The notes: generated by a model not told the origin, from the letters alone. Counted from the stretch's first letter, positions 1-8,907 are shown. The stretch: 32,669 bases of DNA from Nitrosomonadales bacterium (GCA_028344855.1 JAOMCC010000009.1:1-32669), one strand, 5' to 3'. Translations and numbers: made by a program.

Positions 1-788
1 AATATAGATATATTATTAGCAATTTTAGATTTATTTCTATTGCATAAACCTTCTAGTAAATTAAAATTAATTGGATCTGGTTCTATTGCAACTAAGCTGT
101 TAATTTTTCCAATATTATTACTTAAAGATAATATTGAGTCCCCTGTATATGCCCCACAATTTATATAATTCCTATAATCTGTTTTTTTGAATATTGATAA
201 GTCAAAATATTGTTCACCTATTGGTCTTGATTCAATTTTTTGTGGTGCATGCGTTATATATATTTCTAATAGACTAAGAAAAGTGGTTTTACTGATGCTA
301 TCTTCTAATAATTGGTAGGCTTGGCTTATATCATTTGCATCTAAAAATATTAGATATGGATTGGTATCATAATCATGATCGTGATGATGAATATTAAATT
401 CAAATATATTTGGAGCCCAAACAATTTTTATGAAACCTAAATCTAGGAGGCATTTTGATATTTCATTGAAGGTATCAATACTGCCAATTGAAACAATTAT
501 ACAAAAATTATTTTTATTTTTTATATTAATAGCATTATTTAACCCTATCAATAATTCACCATTACCCTCACCTACTTCTGGAATTTCTTCATTATATTTT
601 TTATCTATTATATATTTTGGAATTATATTAAATCTAGATAAGACAGAATTATACAAAGGCAAATATCCTTCGCCATGGCCATAAACTATTACGTCATAAC
701 CTTTTGTAATTTCTAAAGCATGGAATTTATTTTTAAATCTTTTAGATTTAGCTTTATTAAGTAAGCTACGTAAGTTTGAATTTGTCAC
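1..788 (-). CDS. FkbM-like SAM methyltransferase, partial (3' end beyond window)
   Basis: This is an open minus-strand frame that starts at a GTG at 788 and runs off the left edge, so the C-terminus is missing. An in-frame TAA lies directly upstream of the GTG, and no early ATG exists in the frame, so GTG is the likely start. No clear Shine-Dalgarno is visible. The N-terminal part (KGYDVIVYGHGEGYLPL) looks like a nucleotide- or sugar-binding Rossmann segment. Near residue 215 the frame reads YINCGAYTGDSILSL and then AIEPDPINFNLL, the SAM-binding motif I and the acidic strand-2 signature of FkbM-type methyltransferases, which often methylate sugars. The gene follows the radical SAM gene on the same strand after 25 bases, so they are probably co-transcribed. 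The family call is fairly secure; the substrate is unknown. Confidence 0.7.
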   Translation of the reverse strand, partial: MTNSNLRSLLNKAKSKRFKNKFHALEITKGYDVIVYGHGEGYLPLYNSVLSRFNIIPKYIIDKKYNEEIPEVGEGNGELLIGLNNAINIKNKNNFCIIVSIGSIDTFNEISKCLLDLGFIKIVWAPNIFEFNIHHHDHDYDTNPYLIFLDANDISQAYQLLEDSISKTTFLSLLEIYITHAPQKIESRPIGEQYFDLSIFKKTDYRNYINCGAYTGDSILSLSNNIGKINSLVAIEPDPINFNLLEGLCNRNKSKIANNISI

Positions 789-813
789 TTATTTGAAAGT
801 TAATAAAAGGTTA

Positions 814-2001
814 TTATGAAACTATTCCATCAACAAAGTCTTCAGAATCAAAAACTTTTTGATAGGGAATAGTTCCTTCATACAAGCCATCTTTATTAAC
901 TTTTCCTCTAATTTTAGGCATATATTCTTTAACAAAATAATGATCTTTATTTCCTGATAAACAAGTTCTTACCTCACCATATGAAAAATGTTTAATCCTT
1001 AGCCCTCTATTCAAAATTGCGGAAAGTTTTTCCACAAAAATATTTCCAATAGATAAATGAATATAAGGGCAGGGCATTACATCCCCATATTTTGTAATTG
1101 TAATATTTCTTTTAACAGCAATACAACCAATATCAAGACCATGCCCCCCAGAAGTTCTTGTAAAGACATCATATTTTTCTGAATATTTTTTTACTTGTAC
1201 AAATTCCTTATTGCCACACATTTCTGATGTATCGCCTTCCCATGCTCCTACTGGTTTAGCATAAGTGACATATATACCCACATTCACTTTTTTACCCCAT
1301 TCGAGCATATTTTTAAATTCCTGTGAATATGTCCTATCTTTTGTAAGGCAAGTCATTATTATCACTTTAAGATTGGCATTTTTGGCATTAACAATACCTT
1401 CCATTATTTTTTTGTAAGAACCTTTTTTCTTTCTGAACATATCATGTTCTTTTTCAATAAAGCTATCTAGGCTTATCTGAATCTTATCAAGCCCTTGTTT
1501 TTTTAAATGCTGCGCTTTTTCTTTAGATAAAAACCATGCATTAGTGTCAGTTGCAATATAAAATCGTTCTGGCCCTATAGCTTTGAGAACGTCATCAAAA
1601 GCTTTATATGTTAATGGCTCACCACCAGATAAGGTAAATTGACCAATACCAATTTCATCAGCTTGATCTGCAATCATTTTAACGTCTTGCGGAGTTAATT
1701 TTCTTCTAGTGTCAGCTTTTTCTGCTGCAGCTGTTTTATTCATAAATAAATCTGCACAACAGTGATCACACTGAAAGTTACAAAGGTAGTCATAATTGAG
1801 TGTAATTAGAGGAATTGGCTCACCATTTTGAGCTTTTTTTATATAGTTCTTAGATTTTTCATAAACTATTGGCTTTTCTTTTGCTGATTTTTCTCTATCT
1901 GCAAGCTCTCTTTCTTTAACCCATTGTTTCTGGGGCGCAACTTCCCAACTAACTTTTTCTGGTTCGTTTTCTTTTATTGAATGAATTGGTATAGTTTTCA
2001 T
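814..2001 (-). CDS. Radical SAM protein with SPASM-like C-terminus
   Basis: This 395-residue protein carries the radical SAM signature CNFQCDHC, with the three 4Fe-4S-binding cysteines at C74, C78 and C81, and the SAM-binding GGEP motif at 126-129 (LSGGEPLTYKAF). Later cysteines (GCIAVKRNITITKYG, MPCPY, RTCLSG) resemble a SPASM or twitch region that could bind a further cluster. About 65 charged residues precede the radical SAM core, longer than usual. Family members make sugar, peptide or cofactor modifications by radical chemistry. Its position among polysaccharide genes suggests a sugar or lipid-carrier modification, but no substrate can be read from sequence. It lies 147 bases downstream of the membrane glycosyltransferase-like gene, on the same strand. 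Confidence 0.85.
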   Translation of the reverse strand: MKTIPIHSIKENEPEKVSWEVAPQKQWVKERELADREKSAKEKPIVYEKSKNYIKKAQNGEPIPLITLNYDYLCNFQCDHCCADLFMNKTAAAEKADTRRKLTPQDVKMIADQADEIGIGQFTLSGGEPLTYKAFDDVLKAIGPERFYIATDTNAWFLSKEKAQHLKKQGLDKIQISLDSFIEKEHDMFRKKKGSYKKIMEGIVNAKNANLKVIIMTCLTKDRTYSQEFKNMLEWGKKVNVGIYVTYAKPVGAWEGDTSEMCGNKEFVQVKKYSEKYDVFTRTSGGHGLDIGCIAVKRNITITKYGDVMPCPYIHLSIGNIFVEKLSAILNRGLRIKHFSYGEVRTCLSGNKDHYFVKEYMPKIRGKVNKDGLYEGTIPYQKVFDSEDFVDGIVS

Positions 2002-2148
2002 AAGCTTTGTTTAATTACATTTGTTACTTATTATATCAAGCACAAGTTACTGAGTCTATCTTCAATTAATGAAGTATCTATTCAGTAAATTATGGGTTAA
2101 AGCGTAATTGAAAAAATTCTGTAAAAAAAAGTTAATTTCTAAACAGAG

Positions 2149-3753
2149 CTATTTACTTTTAAAGCTCTTAAGTCTGTAAATATCTCCGTGAATACTTTTA
2201 TAATAAACGTTGGGACTATAGGAAAGAATAGCTACTCTTTCATATAGATTAGTTCTTGCAATAGCTCGGGTTAAATTTTTTATTCCTGGTAAAACCTGAT
2301 TCGTTGGAAAAATTATTGTAGGCCTTTCTTTCTTTAGTAAACTTACAAATTCATCTTCGTTCCAATCCAGTTGAAGATAAGCGCTTCTTAAATCATATAT
2401 TTTTAATGATGTTGGGAGAAGTCCGGTTAGTGGAAATAGCACTTGAGCAAAACCAGCTACAGCTAGTGTCGAGTCTTTTTTTGATAATTTTTTAATCATA
2501 TCAGCAGCAATTAAAAAATTTGATTTTTTAATTGTTTCTATTTCACTGTAATTATTTTTCCATAGCTGATGGTATGCATCCCTTATTGAGTTTTCCTTAC
2601 GGTACACATCCATACTTAGCGTTTTAGCAGTATTTCCATAAATCCCAGAAACACATAAGATAATGATAGCGATCATTAAATATTTTTTTACAATTTTAGG
2701 TTCATTTAAAGTGACGTATCGCCAACCCATTGCCGACATTCCAGCAAGGCCTGGAATACAGTTCGCAAAATGATAACTAACCCCAATTTTATAAGTAGCC
2801 TCTAAAATTGGAACTAACGATAAGGCGAGCCAGAAATAGACTCGATTAATAGTACCCAATTTTTTATCTAAAAAATATAATTTGAATAAATATATAGTAG
2901 AAATAGCTGAAAGGACAATCCCAAACCAATATCCCTTAATCATAATTAAACTAAATTTAGAAAAGTAAGGGATTACAAGGTTAGCATTAAGGTCTGACTG
3001 ACTGCGAATTATACCTATGTAAGAATCAAGTATCATCCATGGGCTTCCTCCACCACGAAGCATAATGAGAATAAATAGAGTAGTTAATCCAAATACCAGT
3101 GAGCCAATAAGATATTTAACAAACATTTTCCAGCCATAAGCAAATAAAATTGCAACCCCTCCGACAATATAGAAAGGCAAAAAAGTCTCCCTCAATAACA
3201 CACCAAATGTGGCAAGAACCCCTATGAGGTAAAATAGGTTTTTATTTCCCTCATTAGTATTTTGTGAAATAAGAAGTGCTAAGAAAAGAGGGAGATATGC
3301 AGCCCAAATACTATTTCTGAATCCATAATTGATTAATGAGTAGTCATGCATCACTAATAACAGGGCAGCAACTGTGACGACACTGAATAAAATACTACCA
3401 CTTTCTTTCTCAATAACTTTAAAAAAAACTATGGAGGCAATAACTGCAAGACACAAATCAATCCAGCGTAAAGCTATAAACTGATTAATTTCTAAACCAT
3501 AAACCCATGAAGTTATAAGCGAATACAAAATTACTGGAGAAATGGGATCGATATTTTCACCATTGGAGAGGACTGTGTAAAAGTATTGAGAATAAAATGA
3601 GTATATACCGCCATCAGTTTCTGGTAAGAAGGAAACCCAATGAATTCTTAAATAGCCAGTAGTTAAAATTGCAACAAAGATTGCAATTAAAGTACCTAAA
3701 GTTTTATAATTTATATTAGTAATTCTACTTGCCTCACTAAAATGTTTAACCAA
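2149..3753 (-). CDS. Multi-pass membrane protein, GT-C glycosyltransferase-like
   Basis: This 534-residue protein has roughly ten hydrophobic segments and a soluble C-terminal tail of about 130 residues. The first membrane segment (around 20-38) is followed by a loop reading LPETDGGIYSFYSQYF. An acidic residue in the first periplasmic loop is characteristic of GT-C enzymes such as ArnT/PMT-type transferases, which use polyprenyl-phosphate sugars as donors. A GT-C role would fit the ArnC/GtrB-like transferase and SMR-type flippase in the same region. Overall similarity to a named family is not strong by eye, so this could also be an uncharacterised O-antigen membrane protein. It precedes the radical SAM gene and follows the aminotransferase gene by 25 bases, all on the minus strand. 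Confidence 0.55.
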   Translation of the reverse strand: MVKHFSEASRITNINYKTLGTLIAIFVAILTTGYLRIHWVSFLPETDGGIYSFYSQYFYTVLSNGENIDPISPVILYSLITSWVYGLEINQFIALRWIDLCLAVIASIVFFKVIEKESGSILFSVVTVAALLLVMHDYSLINYGFRNSIWAAYLPLFLALLISQNTNEGNKNLFYLIGVLATFGVLLRETFLPFYIVGGVAILFAYGWKMFVKYLIGSLVFGLTTLFILIMLRGGGSPWMILDSYIGIIRSQSDLNANLVIPYFSKFSLIMIKGYWFGIVLSAISTIYLFKLYFLDKKLGTINRVYFWLALSLVPILEATYKIGVSYHFANCIPGLAGMSAMGWRYVTLNEPKIVKKYLMIAIIILCVSGIYGNTAKTLSMDVYRKENSIRDAYHQLWKNNYSEIETIKKSNFLIAADMIKKLSKKDSTLAVAGFAQVLFPLTGLLPTSLKIYDLRSAYLQLDWNEDEFVSLLKKERPTIIFPTNQVLPGIKNLTRAIARTNLYERVAILSYSPNVYYKSIHGDIYRLKSFKSK

Positions 3754-3778
3754 AATTTTTTCATATTTAAATTTGTAA

Positions 3779-4903
3779 CTATAAAATTTTGTAAAAGTTT
3801 AAAATATTTTCACAAATATCGTCAATATTATTCATTTTTAAATATGGATGTAGGGGAAGCCTTAAAAGACGTTTTGAAAATAAATCGGCATTTTTACAAG
3901 AATCTACAATATGTTTTTCTTTATAAAACTTACTGTTATGTAATGGAACATAGTGACTAACAGCCTGAATATTTTTCATATCTAAATATTCAATAAGAGA
4001 ACTTCTTTCTTTGCTTGATTTTAAAATAATATAGAACATATGACCATTATATTTTTTTCCTATGAAACTTTCTGGGATTTTAAAATATTTACTAAAGTTA
4101 TTTAAATTAGCTGAATAACGATTAAAAATTTTTATTCTTTTAGATTGGATTGTTTTTATGGAGGTTAATTGTCCGTACAAATAAGCGGCAGATAAATCTG
4201 ATAGTAAATATGAAGACCCTATATCAATCCAGCTATATTTTTTAATTTCACCTCTAAAGAAAGCAGCTCTATCGGTGCCTTTTTCTCTAATAATTTCTGC
4301 CCTTTTTACATATTTTTTATTATTCACAACTAACAAGCCTCCTTCACCACAGGTAATATTTTTAGTATCATGGAAGGAAAAAGTAGAGAAATCACCAAAA
4401 GAGCCTAAGGGTTTATTCTTATAATAAGAATCAATTGCATGCGCACAATCCTCTATTAATACGAGTGAGTATTTTTTTTTAATTCTTATTAATTCATCTA
4501 TATCACATGGAATTCCTGCGTAATGAACAGCTATAATAGCTTTTGTGTTTTTATTCACTAATGCTTCAATTTTAGATACATCAATATTCGGTTCATTGCA
4601 ATTTGAATCTATAAATCTAATGGTTGCCCCACGAAGAACAAAGGCATTTGCACATGACACAAAGGTAAATGATGGCATTATTACTTCATCACCTGGTTTA
4701 ATATTCATTAAAAGAGCAGTCATTTCCAATGCTGCCGTGCAAGATGGGGTTAAAAAATTATTTTTAAATTTATAATTATATTTAAAAAAATCATTGCATT
4801 TTTGTGAATATAATCCATCGCCTGAAATACGAAAATGTTTTACGGCTTCATACATATTTGAGAAGCTCTTTTCAACAATGAATGGTTTATTAAATTTAAA
4901 CAC
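3779..4903 (-). CDS. wecE: WecE-type sugar-4-aminotransferase (DegT/DnrJ/EryC1/StrS family)
   Basis: This PLP-dependent enzyme very probably transfers an amino group to dTDP-4-keto-6-deoxyglucose, giving dTDP-4-amino-4,6-dideoxygalactose for surface glycans. Recognisable landmarks shared with E. coli WecE (RffA) are LTPSCTAALEMTALL (51-65), PGDEVIMPSFTFVS (70-83), HYAGIPCDID (127-136) and SFHDTKNITCGEGG (176-189). K181 of the last motif is the expected PLP lysine. IREKGTDRAAFFRG and DIGSSYLLSDL follow as in WecE. Length (374) matches the family. The gene lies upstream of the membrane glycosyltransferase-like and radical SAM genes on the same strand. Orthology to WecE rests on recall of the E. 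coli sequence; a related 4-aminotransferase of other stereochemistry is possible. Confidence 0.85.
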   Translation of the reverse strand: MFKFNKPFIVEKSFSNMYEAVKHFRISGDGLYSQKCNDFFKYNYKFKNNFLTPSCTAALEMTALLMNIKPGDEVIMPSFTFVSCANAFVLRGATIRFIDSNCNEPNIDVSKIEALVNKNTKAIIAVHYAGIPCDIDELIRIKKKYSLVLIEDCAHAIDSYYKNKPLGSFGDFSTFSFHDTKNITCGEGGLLVVNNKKYVKRAEIIREKGTDRAAFFRGEIKKYSWIDIGSSYLLSDLSAAYLYGQLTSIKTIQSKRIKIFNRYSANLNNFSKYFKIPESFIGKKYNGHMFYIILKSSKERSSLIEYLDMKNIQAVSHYVPLHNSKFYKEKHIVDSCKNADLFSKRLLRLPLHPYLKMNNIDDICENILNFYKIL

Positions 4904-5019
4904 AGGTATATGGGAGTATCATTGAGATAAAGTTATTAGATTTAACCATTTGATATATCATTACAATTCAATTTTAATTTTTTTTCACTCATTTATTTTC
5001 CATTATTTATTTATTCAAA

Positions 5020-5853
5020 TTATTTTATTTGCTCAACACGACGAACTTCTAATTTCATATAAGGCAAAATAGTTGGGAATAATTTTAAAATTTTCAATAA
5101 TCCAATTTTTTGAACAAATACAGCAATTGCTCCCATCAACCTTTGACGCTCTCTAAACTCTCTATTATTCATGAATCGTTTGATAATAATATCGATGATG
5201 GAAATATCGTCGAACAGTTCTAAAGAGGGTTTAGATTTAATGAAATGAAGAACCTCCTTCTTCTTCACCAAATTCAATGATTTCCATGTACCTTCAATCC
5301 TCATATCTTTTTCTTGCTTAATAATAGATTTTTTAAATATACTAAAAGTTAATGACTTATTTATTATTACTGGAATATTGAAATGAGATTCATAAGGAAA
5401 TCCATAATTTGGGCACAATATTACGATCTTCCCATCTTTACTAAGCCACTCAGTAGCTAACAATAAAAACTTGCGCCAGTCATTTAAATGCTCAAAAACA
5501 TTAACACAATAAATTAAATCATACTTTATTCTTGGATTAAATTTTTCATAACTAACGTTTTTTATTGATACATTATTATCTTTTACAATCATATTAAGTT
5601 CTTTAAGCTCCAACAATGAATTAAACCCACTACCAAATGGCTCAATACCTTCAAACATTAAGCCATCAAATTTTTGAGTAAGCATAGCAAGCAATATTCC
5701 GCTCCCGCATCCTACTTCTAAAACTTTACTGTTTTTACGAATCTTTTTGCAGTACTCGCTCAAACAACCAAACCCGAACTTTGCCTCATTAATCCATAGC
5801 TCTGATCTGCGAACATTTAAAGCTCGAATTTGATTAATGATTGTATTTTTCAT
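5020..5853 (-). CDS. Class I SAM-dependent methyltransferase
   Basis: This 277-residue protein has a standard class I fold. Motif I is VLEVGCGSGILLAML (44-58), followed by an acidic strand-2 segment (FEGIEPFGSG), then YDLIYCVNVFEHLNDW and LSKDGKIVILCPNYG, which are motifs typical of Methyltransf_11/UbiG-like enzymes. A C-terminal extension of about 90 basic residues may bind the substrate or membrane. Its start faces the small transporter gene at 6023 across a 169-base divergent region that carries a perfect inverted repeat. The aminotransferase lies 116 bases downstream on the same strand. A role in glycan or lipid-carrier methylation is inferred from context only. Confidence 0.75.
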   Translation of the reverse strand: MKNTIINQIRALNVRRSELWINEAKFGFGCLSEYCKKIRKNSKVLEVGCGSGILLAMLTQKFDGLMFEGIEPFGSGFNSLLELKELNMIVKDNNVSIKNVSYEKFNPRIKYDLIYCVNVFEHLNDWRKFLLLATEWLSKDGKIVILCPNYGFPYESHFNIPVIINKSLTFSIFKKSIIKQEKDMRIEGTWKSLNLVKKKEVLHFIKSKPSLELFDDISIIDIIIKRFMNNREFRERQRLMGAIAVFVQKIGLLKILKLFPTILPYMKLEVRRVEQIK

Positions 5854-6022
5854 AGGAACATTTTACCTTCAGATAATTCATGGAACAAATATTAATTTTT
5901 TATGGAGTTTAACTTTGTTCACTCTTTTATTCTAAGTAGTTCTTAGAATAATTATTTAATATAACTTTGAAATAATAAATTTAATGATAAGCTAGGCATT
6001 TAATGAATAATTTATTGTCAAG
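5854..6022. promoter_or_regulatory. Divergent intergenic region with a 10-base perfect inverted repeat (5927-5951)
   Basis: Between the divergently transcribed methyltransferase and SMR-like transporter lies TTATTCTAAG, five bases, then CTTAGAATAA: perfect 10-base arms at 5927-5936 and 5942-5951. No U-run follows directly on either strand in the manner of a terminator, and both flanking genes start here rather than end here. A regulator-binding operator or an RNA hairpin in a 5' leader is therefore more plausible. The repeat is about 74 bases upstream of the methyltransferase start and 72 bases upstream of the transporter start. The function is inferred. Confidence 0.45.
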
Positions 6023-6406
6023 ATGATAAATTTTTTAAACCAACACATTTATATTTTCTTATCACTAGCATTTGCTGTGAGTAGTCAGTTAATAATCAAA
6101 TGGAAAATGTTAGATAATTCCTACAATGATTTTTCTTCATGGCAAGATAGGTATTTATTTGCATTTTCAATGCTCATAAATCCTTATATTATCTCGGCTC
6201 TTATTTTTTCAGTATTAGCTGGAGTGACATGGATGATTGCAATGACAAAATTCGAATTAAGCTACGCATATCCTTTTACAGTGTTTTCCCTTATTTTTAT
6301 TACTCTGTTTTCTATCATTTTCTTTGAAGAGCAGGTAAATGCCCACAAAATTATAGGCATTATTTTAATAGTCATAGGAATTTTTAGCATTAGCAGAGGG
6401 TCGTAA
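6023..6406 (+). CDS. Small four-helix DMT/SMR-family transporter (ArnE/EmrE-like)
   Basis: This 127-residue protein has four predicted membrane helices (around 8-22, 51-72, 78-98 and 106-124), the size and layout of SMR transporters and of the undecaprenyl-phosphate-aminoarabinose flippase subunits ArnE/ArnF. Recognisable family text includes FELSYAYPFTVFSLIF and EQVNAHKIIGIILIVIGIF, the latter like the last two helices of EamA/SMR proteins. There is no conserved N-terminal Glu in the EmrE position (first helix LSLAFAVSSQLIIK), which argues against a drug exporter and for a lipid-linked sugar flippase. It is the only plus-strand gene in the polysaccharide region and is convergent with the oxygenase gene 12 bases away. 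Confidence 0.65.
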   Translation: MINFLNQHIYIFLSLAFAVSSQLIIKWKMLDNSYNDFSSWQDRYLFAFSMLINPYIISALIFSVLAGVTWMIAMTKFELSYAYPFTVFSLIFITLFSIIFFEEQVNAHKIIGIILIVIGIFSISRGS

Positions 6407-6418
6407 AATTTGCTTTTT

Positions 6419-7153
6419 TTATAATTTAGAAATATCAATAACTTCATAAAGACCAGCAAAAAGGGCAATTCGACCTAATTTATTTGTCCAGTCAAGAACT
6501 TTGTTTTTGTCAATATCATCTACCCCGTGATCAATTGAACCATCAAAAATAACGAGTGAGCCCATTGAATTACTATTTTCAACATAAATTTTATTACCTG
6601 ATTTATTTATAATAAATCCACCGCCTTCTTGAAAATGCTCCCCTTTATTTGTTAGGCAAATTGATAATTGAACAAAGGGTATATTTGAATTAGTTAATAT
6701 TTTAGGGAAATGCATGTCATGGTGCTGTGACATATGGCCACCACCAGGTGGATAATGATGGAATCTGATAGCATTCCAATAACCATCTTTATTTGGATTA
6801 GATCCGAAATTAAGATTCATTTTTGTTAAATTATTTCTTAGCTCTATAGTTTTTTTAATGGTTTTAAAAATAGTACTATTTTGCTTAAAGAAGGATTCTC
6901 CAATATAAGATGTTTGTAAAATTTGAGAAATATTTTCACCTAATCCATTTGAAGAACCCACGGTAGTTTTTCTCCAAGGATGGTTACTTAATTCTTCATA
7001 ATGAAATTTTTCGGTTTGTGAATGTAGGGTGTAATTTTTTTGAATTTTAAAATATTCATCTCTAATTTCCATAGCTGAATTTTTACTTATAAAGTTAGGT
7101 AATATGTAATATCCATTTTTTTTAACTTCTTGTTTAATTTTAATTATTTCCAT
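6419..7153 (-). CDS. 2OG-Fe(II) oxygenase, stand-alone
   Basis: This 244-residue protein carries a plausible 2-oxoglutarate dioxygenase facial triad. The HxD motif is H144-x-D146 in GGHMSQHHDMHFPK, the distal histidine is H209 in FDGSIDHGVDD, and R228 in TNKLGRIALFAG is a candidate 2OG-binding arginine. The order and spacing fit a double-stranded beta-helix of the phytanoyl-CoA-dioxygenase or prolyl-hydroxylase type. The fragment RFHHYPPGGGHMSQHHD resembles small-molecule hydroxylases found in sugar and antibiotic clusters. It is unlike the second oxygenase at 9554-10387. It sits at the AT-rich edge of the polysaccharide region, convergent with the small transporter, and the substrate is unknown. 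Confidence 0.7.
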   Translation of the reverse strand: MEIIKIKQEVKKNGYYILPNFISKNSAMEIRDEYFKIQKNYTLHSQTEKFHYEELSNHPWRKTTVGSSNGLGENISQILQTSYIGESFFKQNSTIFKTIKKTIELRNNLTKMNLNFGSNPNKDGYWNAIRFHHYPPGGGHMSQHHDMHFPKILTNSNIPFVQLSICLTNKGEHFQEGGGFIINKSGNKIYVENSNSMGSLVIFDGSIDHGVDDIDKNKVLDWTNKLGRIALFAGLYEVIDISKL

Positions 7154-7318
7154 AAAAATATCTCATTAAAGTTTTAGGCATATATTGAAAATAAATTTTA
7201 AAATCTATGTTATTGCATACTAAATGGCTAAAACTTATTAACTCATCCTAGAGTAAAACCTGAAGCACCCTGCTCTCTCGAGAATAATATATCATTTATT
7301 TGGCCATATTTATTTTAA

Positions 7319-8242
7319 TTATCCATCTGATAAAACTGCTAATCCAAAACCTGTCTTACCATAACCATTGCCATTGTAAAGCATGTAACGTTGTCCAGCA
7401 TGGTCGAAAACAAATGGGTACTCAATCATTTCAGAATCCCAACCAACTGACGAGATGTCAAGGCATTTATTTCTTAAGTCTAGTTTCCATGATTTACCGT
7501 CCACGCTAGTTGCGTATCCGATACGATATTTTTGTCTTGAACCGCTACGAAATGAAAACCACATCTCATATTCACCGGATCTACTCCTCACGACCGTAGG
7601 ATGGGAAAAAGCCTGAATGACACCAATCTCATAAGGCACAGCTAAACCGTGTCGAATCCAGGTATGTCCATCATCAGATGAAGCGTAGTTTATTGTATGA
7701 ATCATCTCCCCATTTCCAGCATCCCATGTGCTCGTTGACCCATACCACATTAAATAGTTTGAATCATCCCTGTTAAGCACCCAAGGGTATGAAAGACTTA
7801 TTGGATCTGTTTTGTCAGAACTCATTAATGGTGAGTTGTCATCAAGGTGCAAAGTAGCTAGGTTCGGTGAAACGATGAGCCGGCCTATATCACCACGCCA
7901 ATGTTCATTGTGTGGTGCCTGCCAACCCATGAAGAGCATGTAGTGCAAGCCATTTACCGAGTAGCAATTTCCTATACTAACTCCATCAGCGAAGAAGCTG
8001 CCTTCCGGGCCATGTTCAAAAAATGGGTGTTGATGCTCGATTATTACTTTACGTTGAACAATGTCAATATCCACCGCGCCAATAGATGAACGGTTTTGAT
8101 CGTCTCGACCAGAGAAGAACACACGATATACATCGCCATCAAAATGAATAGGCAATGGATTCGCTGCATATGAAGCTAACTTAGGGTGTCGTATAGTTCC
8201 AGGCGTATATATTTGACCTAGCTTTTCCCATCGTTGCTTCAT
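7319..8242 (-). CDS. Beta-propeller glycosidase-like protein (GH43/GH130-type fold), cytoplasmic
   Basis: This 307-residue protein shows repeated blade-like segments typical of five-bladed glycoside hydrolase propellers: YRVFFSGRDDQNRSSIG, SNYLMWYGSTSTWDAG, INYASSDDGHTWIRHG, YEMWFSFRSGS, IGYATSVDGKSW and RYMLYNGNGYGKTGFGLAV. The S.DG..W blade signature appears twice. No signal peptide or membrane segment is seen, so it probably acts in the cytoplasm, unlike extracellular glycosidases. Related proteins occur inside nucleotide-sugar and O-antigen clusters, where the role is unclear. It is the last gene of a six-gene operon, and its start overlaps the acyltransferase stop by four bases (8239-8242). 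Catalytic acids cannot be assigned by eye. Confidence 0.6.
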   Translation of the reverse strand: MKQRWEKLGQIYTPGTIRHPKLASYAANPLPIHFDGDVYRVFFSGRDDQNRSSIGAVDIDIVQRKVIIEHQHPFFEHGPEGSFFADGVSIGNCYSVNGLHYMLFMGWQAPHNEHWRGDIGRLIVSPNLATLHLDDNSPLMSSDKTDPISLSYPWVLNRDDSNYLMWYGSTSTWDAGNGEMIHTINYASSDDGHTWIRHGLAVPYEIGVIQAFSHPTVVRSRSGEYEMWFSFRSGSRQKYRIGYATSVDGKSWKLDLRNKCLDISSVGWDSEMIEYPFVFDHAGQRYMLYNGNGYGKTGFGLAVLSDG

Positions 8243-8907
8243 ATTCCCTTCAACTTATTACTGGGCACCTTAGATCGCTCAGTGGCTGTGCCGATATATA
8301 CACCCTCTGGCTCTGCGTCCTTGAGTAGCAGTGCTCCAGCACCGATAACACATTTATCTCCAATTTTAATATGATCGCGAAGTGTAGCATTAACCCCAAT
8401 AAAACATTGCTCACCAATCTCTACACCACCAGAAATTACAACTTGAGAAGCGATAAAAGTGTGATCCTTAATCACCGAGTGATGACCAATGTGATTGCCA
8501 CTCCATAAGGTGACATTGTTACCTATCGATACAAAAGGCTGGATCGTATTGTCCTCAAAAATGAAGCAGTTTTCTCCGATTTTCCCCTCATTCATTACTG
8601 TTGCGCTTGAGCTCACAAAACTAGCAAACCGGTAACCCAATAATTTTGCAGCTAAATATTTTTCTTTTCGGACGGCATTAAGTTTTGAATAACTCAGTGC
8701 TACAAAAATTTCATATTCTTCAGGTGGGTATTGGATAGTCATATCTTCAAATGCAACAACAGGCAACCTACAGAATTTATCATCCCGAATAAAACTTGCA
8801 TTAACAGTAAAAGCTACGACCTCATAATCTGAATCGTTACTAAAATAAAAGTGCGCAAGTTGAGCAATTTCGCCTGAGCCAAATATTACTAGTTTCTTTT
8901 TTTTCAT
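8239..8907 (-). CDS. NeuD/PglD-like sugar O- or N-acyltransferase
   Basis: This 222-residue protein begins with a Rossmann-like nucleotide-sugar segment (KLVIFGSGEIAQLAHF, with GSGEIAQ at 10-16) and continues from about residue 95 into a left-handed beta-helix of hexapeptide repeats (IGENCFIFEDN, VSIGNNVTLWSG, VEIGEQCFIGVNATL, IKIGDKCVIGAGALLL). This is the architecture of NeuD and PglD, which acetylate sialic acid or UDP-4-amino sugars. H137 or H138 in NHIGHHSVIKDH is a candidate catalytic base. In the operon it could acylate an amino sugar made by the WecE-like enzyme, but that is inference. Four-base overlaps join it to both neighbours (8239-8242 and 8904-8907). Confidence 0.8.
   Translation of the reverse strand: MKKKKLVIFGSGEIAQLAHFYFSNDSDYEVVAFTVNASFIRDDKFCRLPVVAFEDMTIQYPPEEYEIFVALSYSKLNAVRKEKYLAAKLLGYRFASFVSSSATVMNEGKIGENCFIFEDNTIQPFVSIGNNVTLWSGNHIGHHSVIKDHTFIASQVVISGGVEIGEQCFIGVNATLRDHIKIGDKCVIGAGALLLKDAEPEGVYIGTATERSKVPSNKLKGI

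Noticed and set aside
430-684. Plus-strand open frame of 84 residues
   Set aside because: It lies antisense within the FkbM-like methyltransferase frame (788 to 1, minus), which has recognisable motifs; the plus frame has no motif or ribosome site.
3742-3960. Plus-strand frame of 72 residues
   Set aside because: Mostly antisense to the WecE-like aminotransferase 3' end; no family resemblance.
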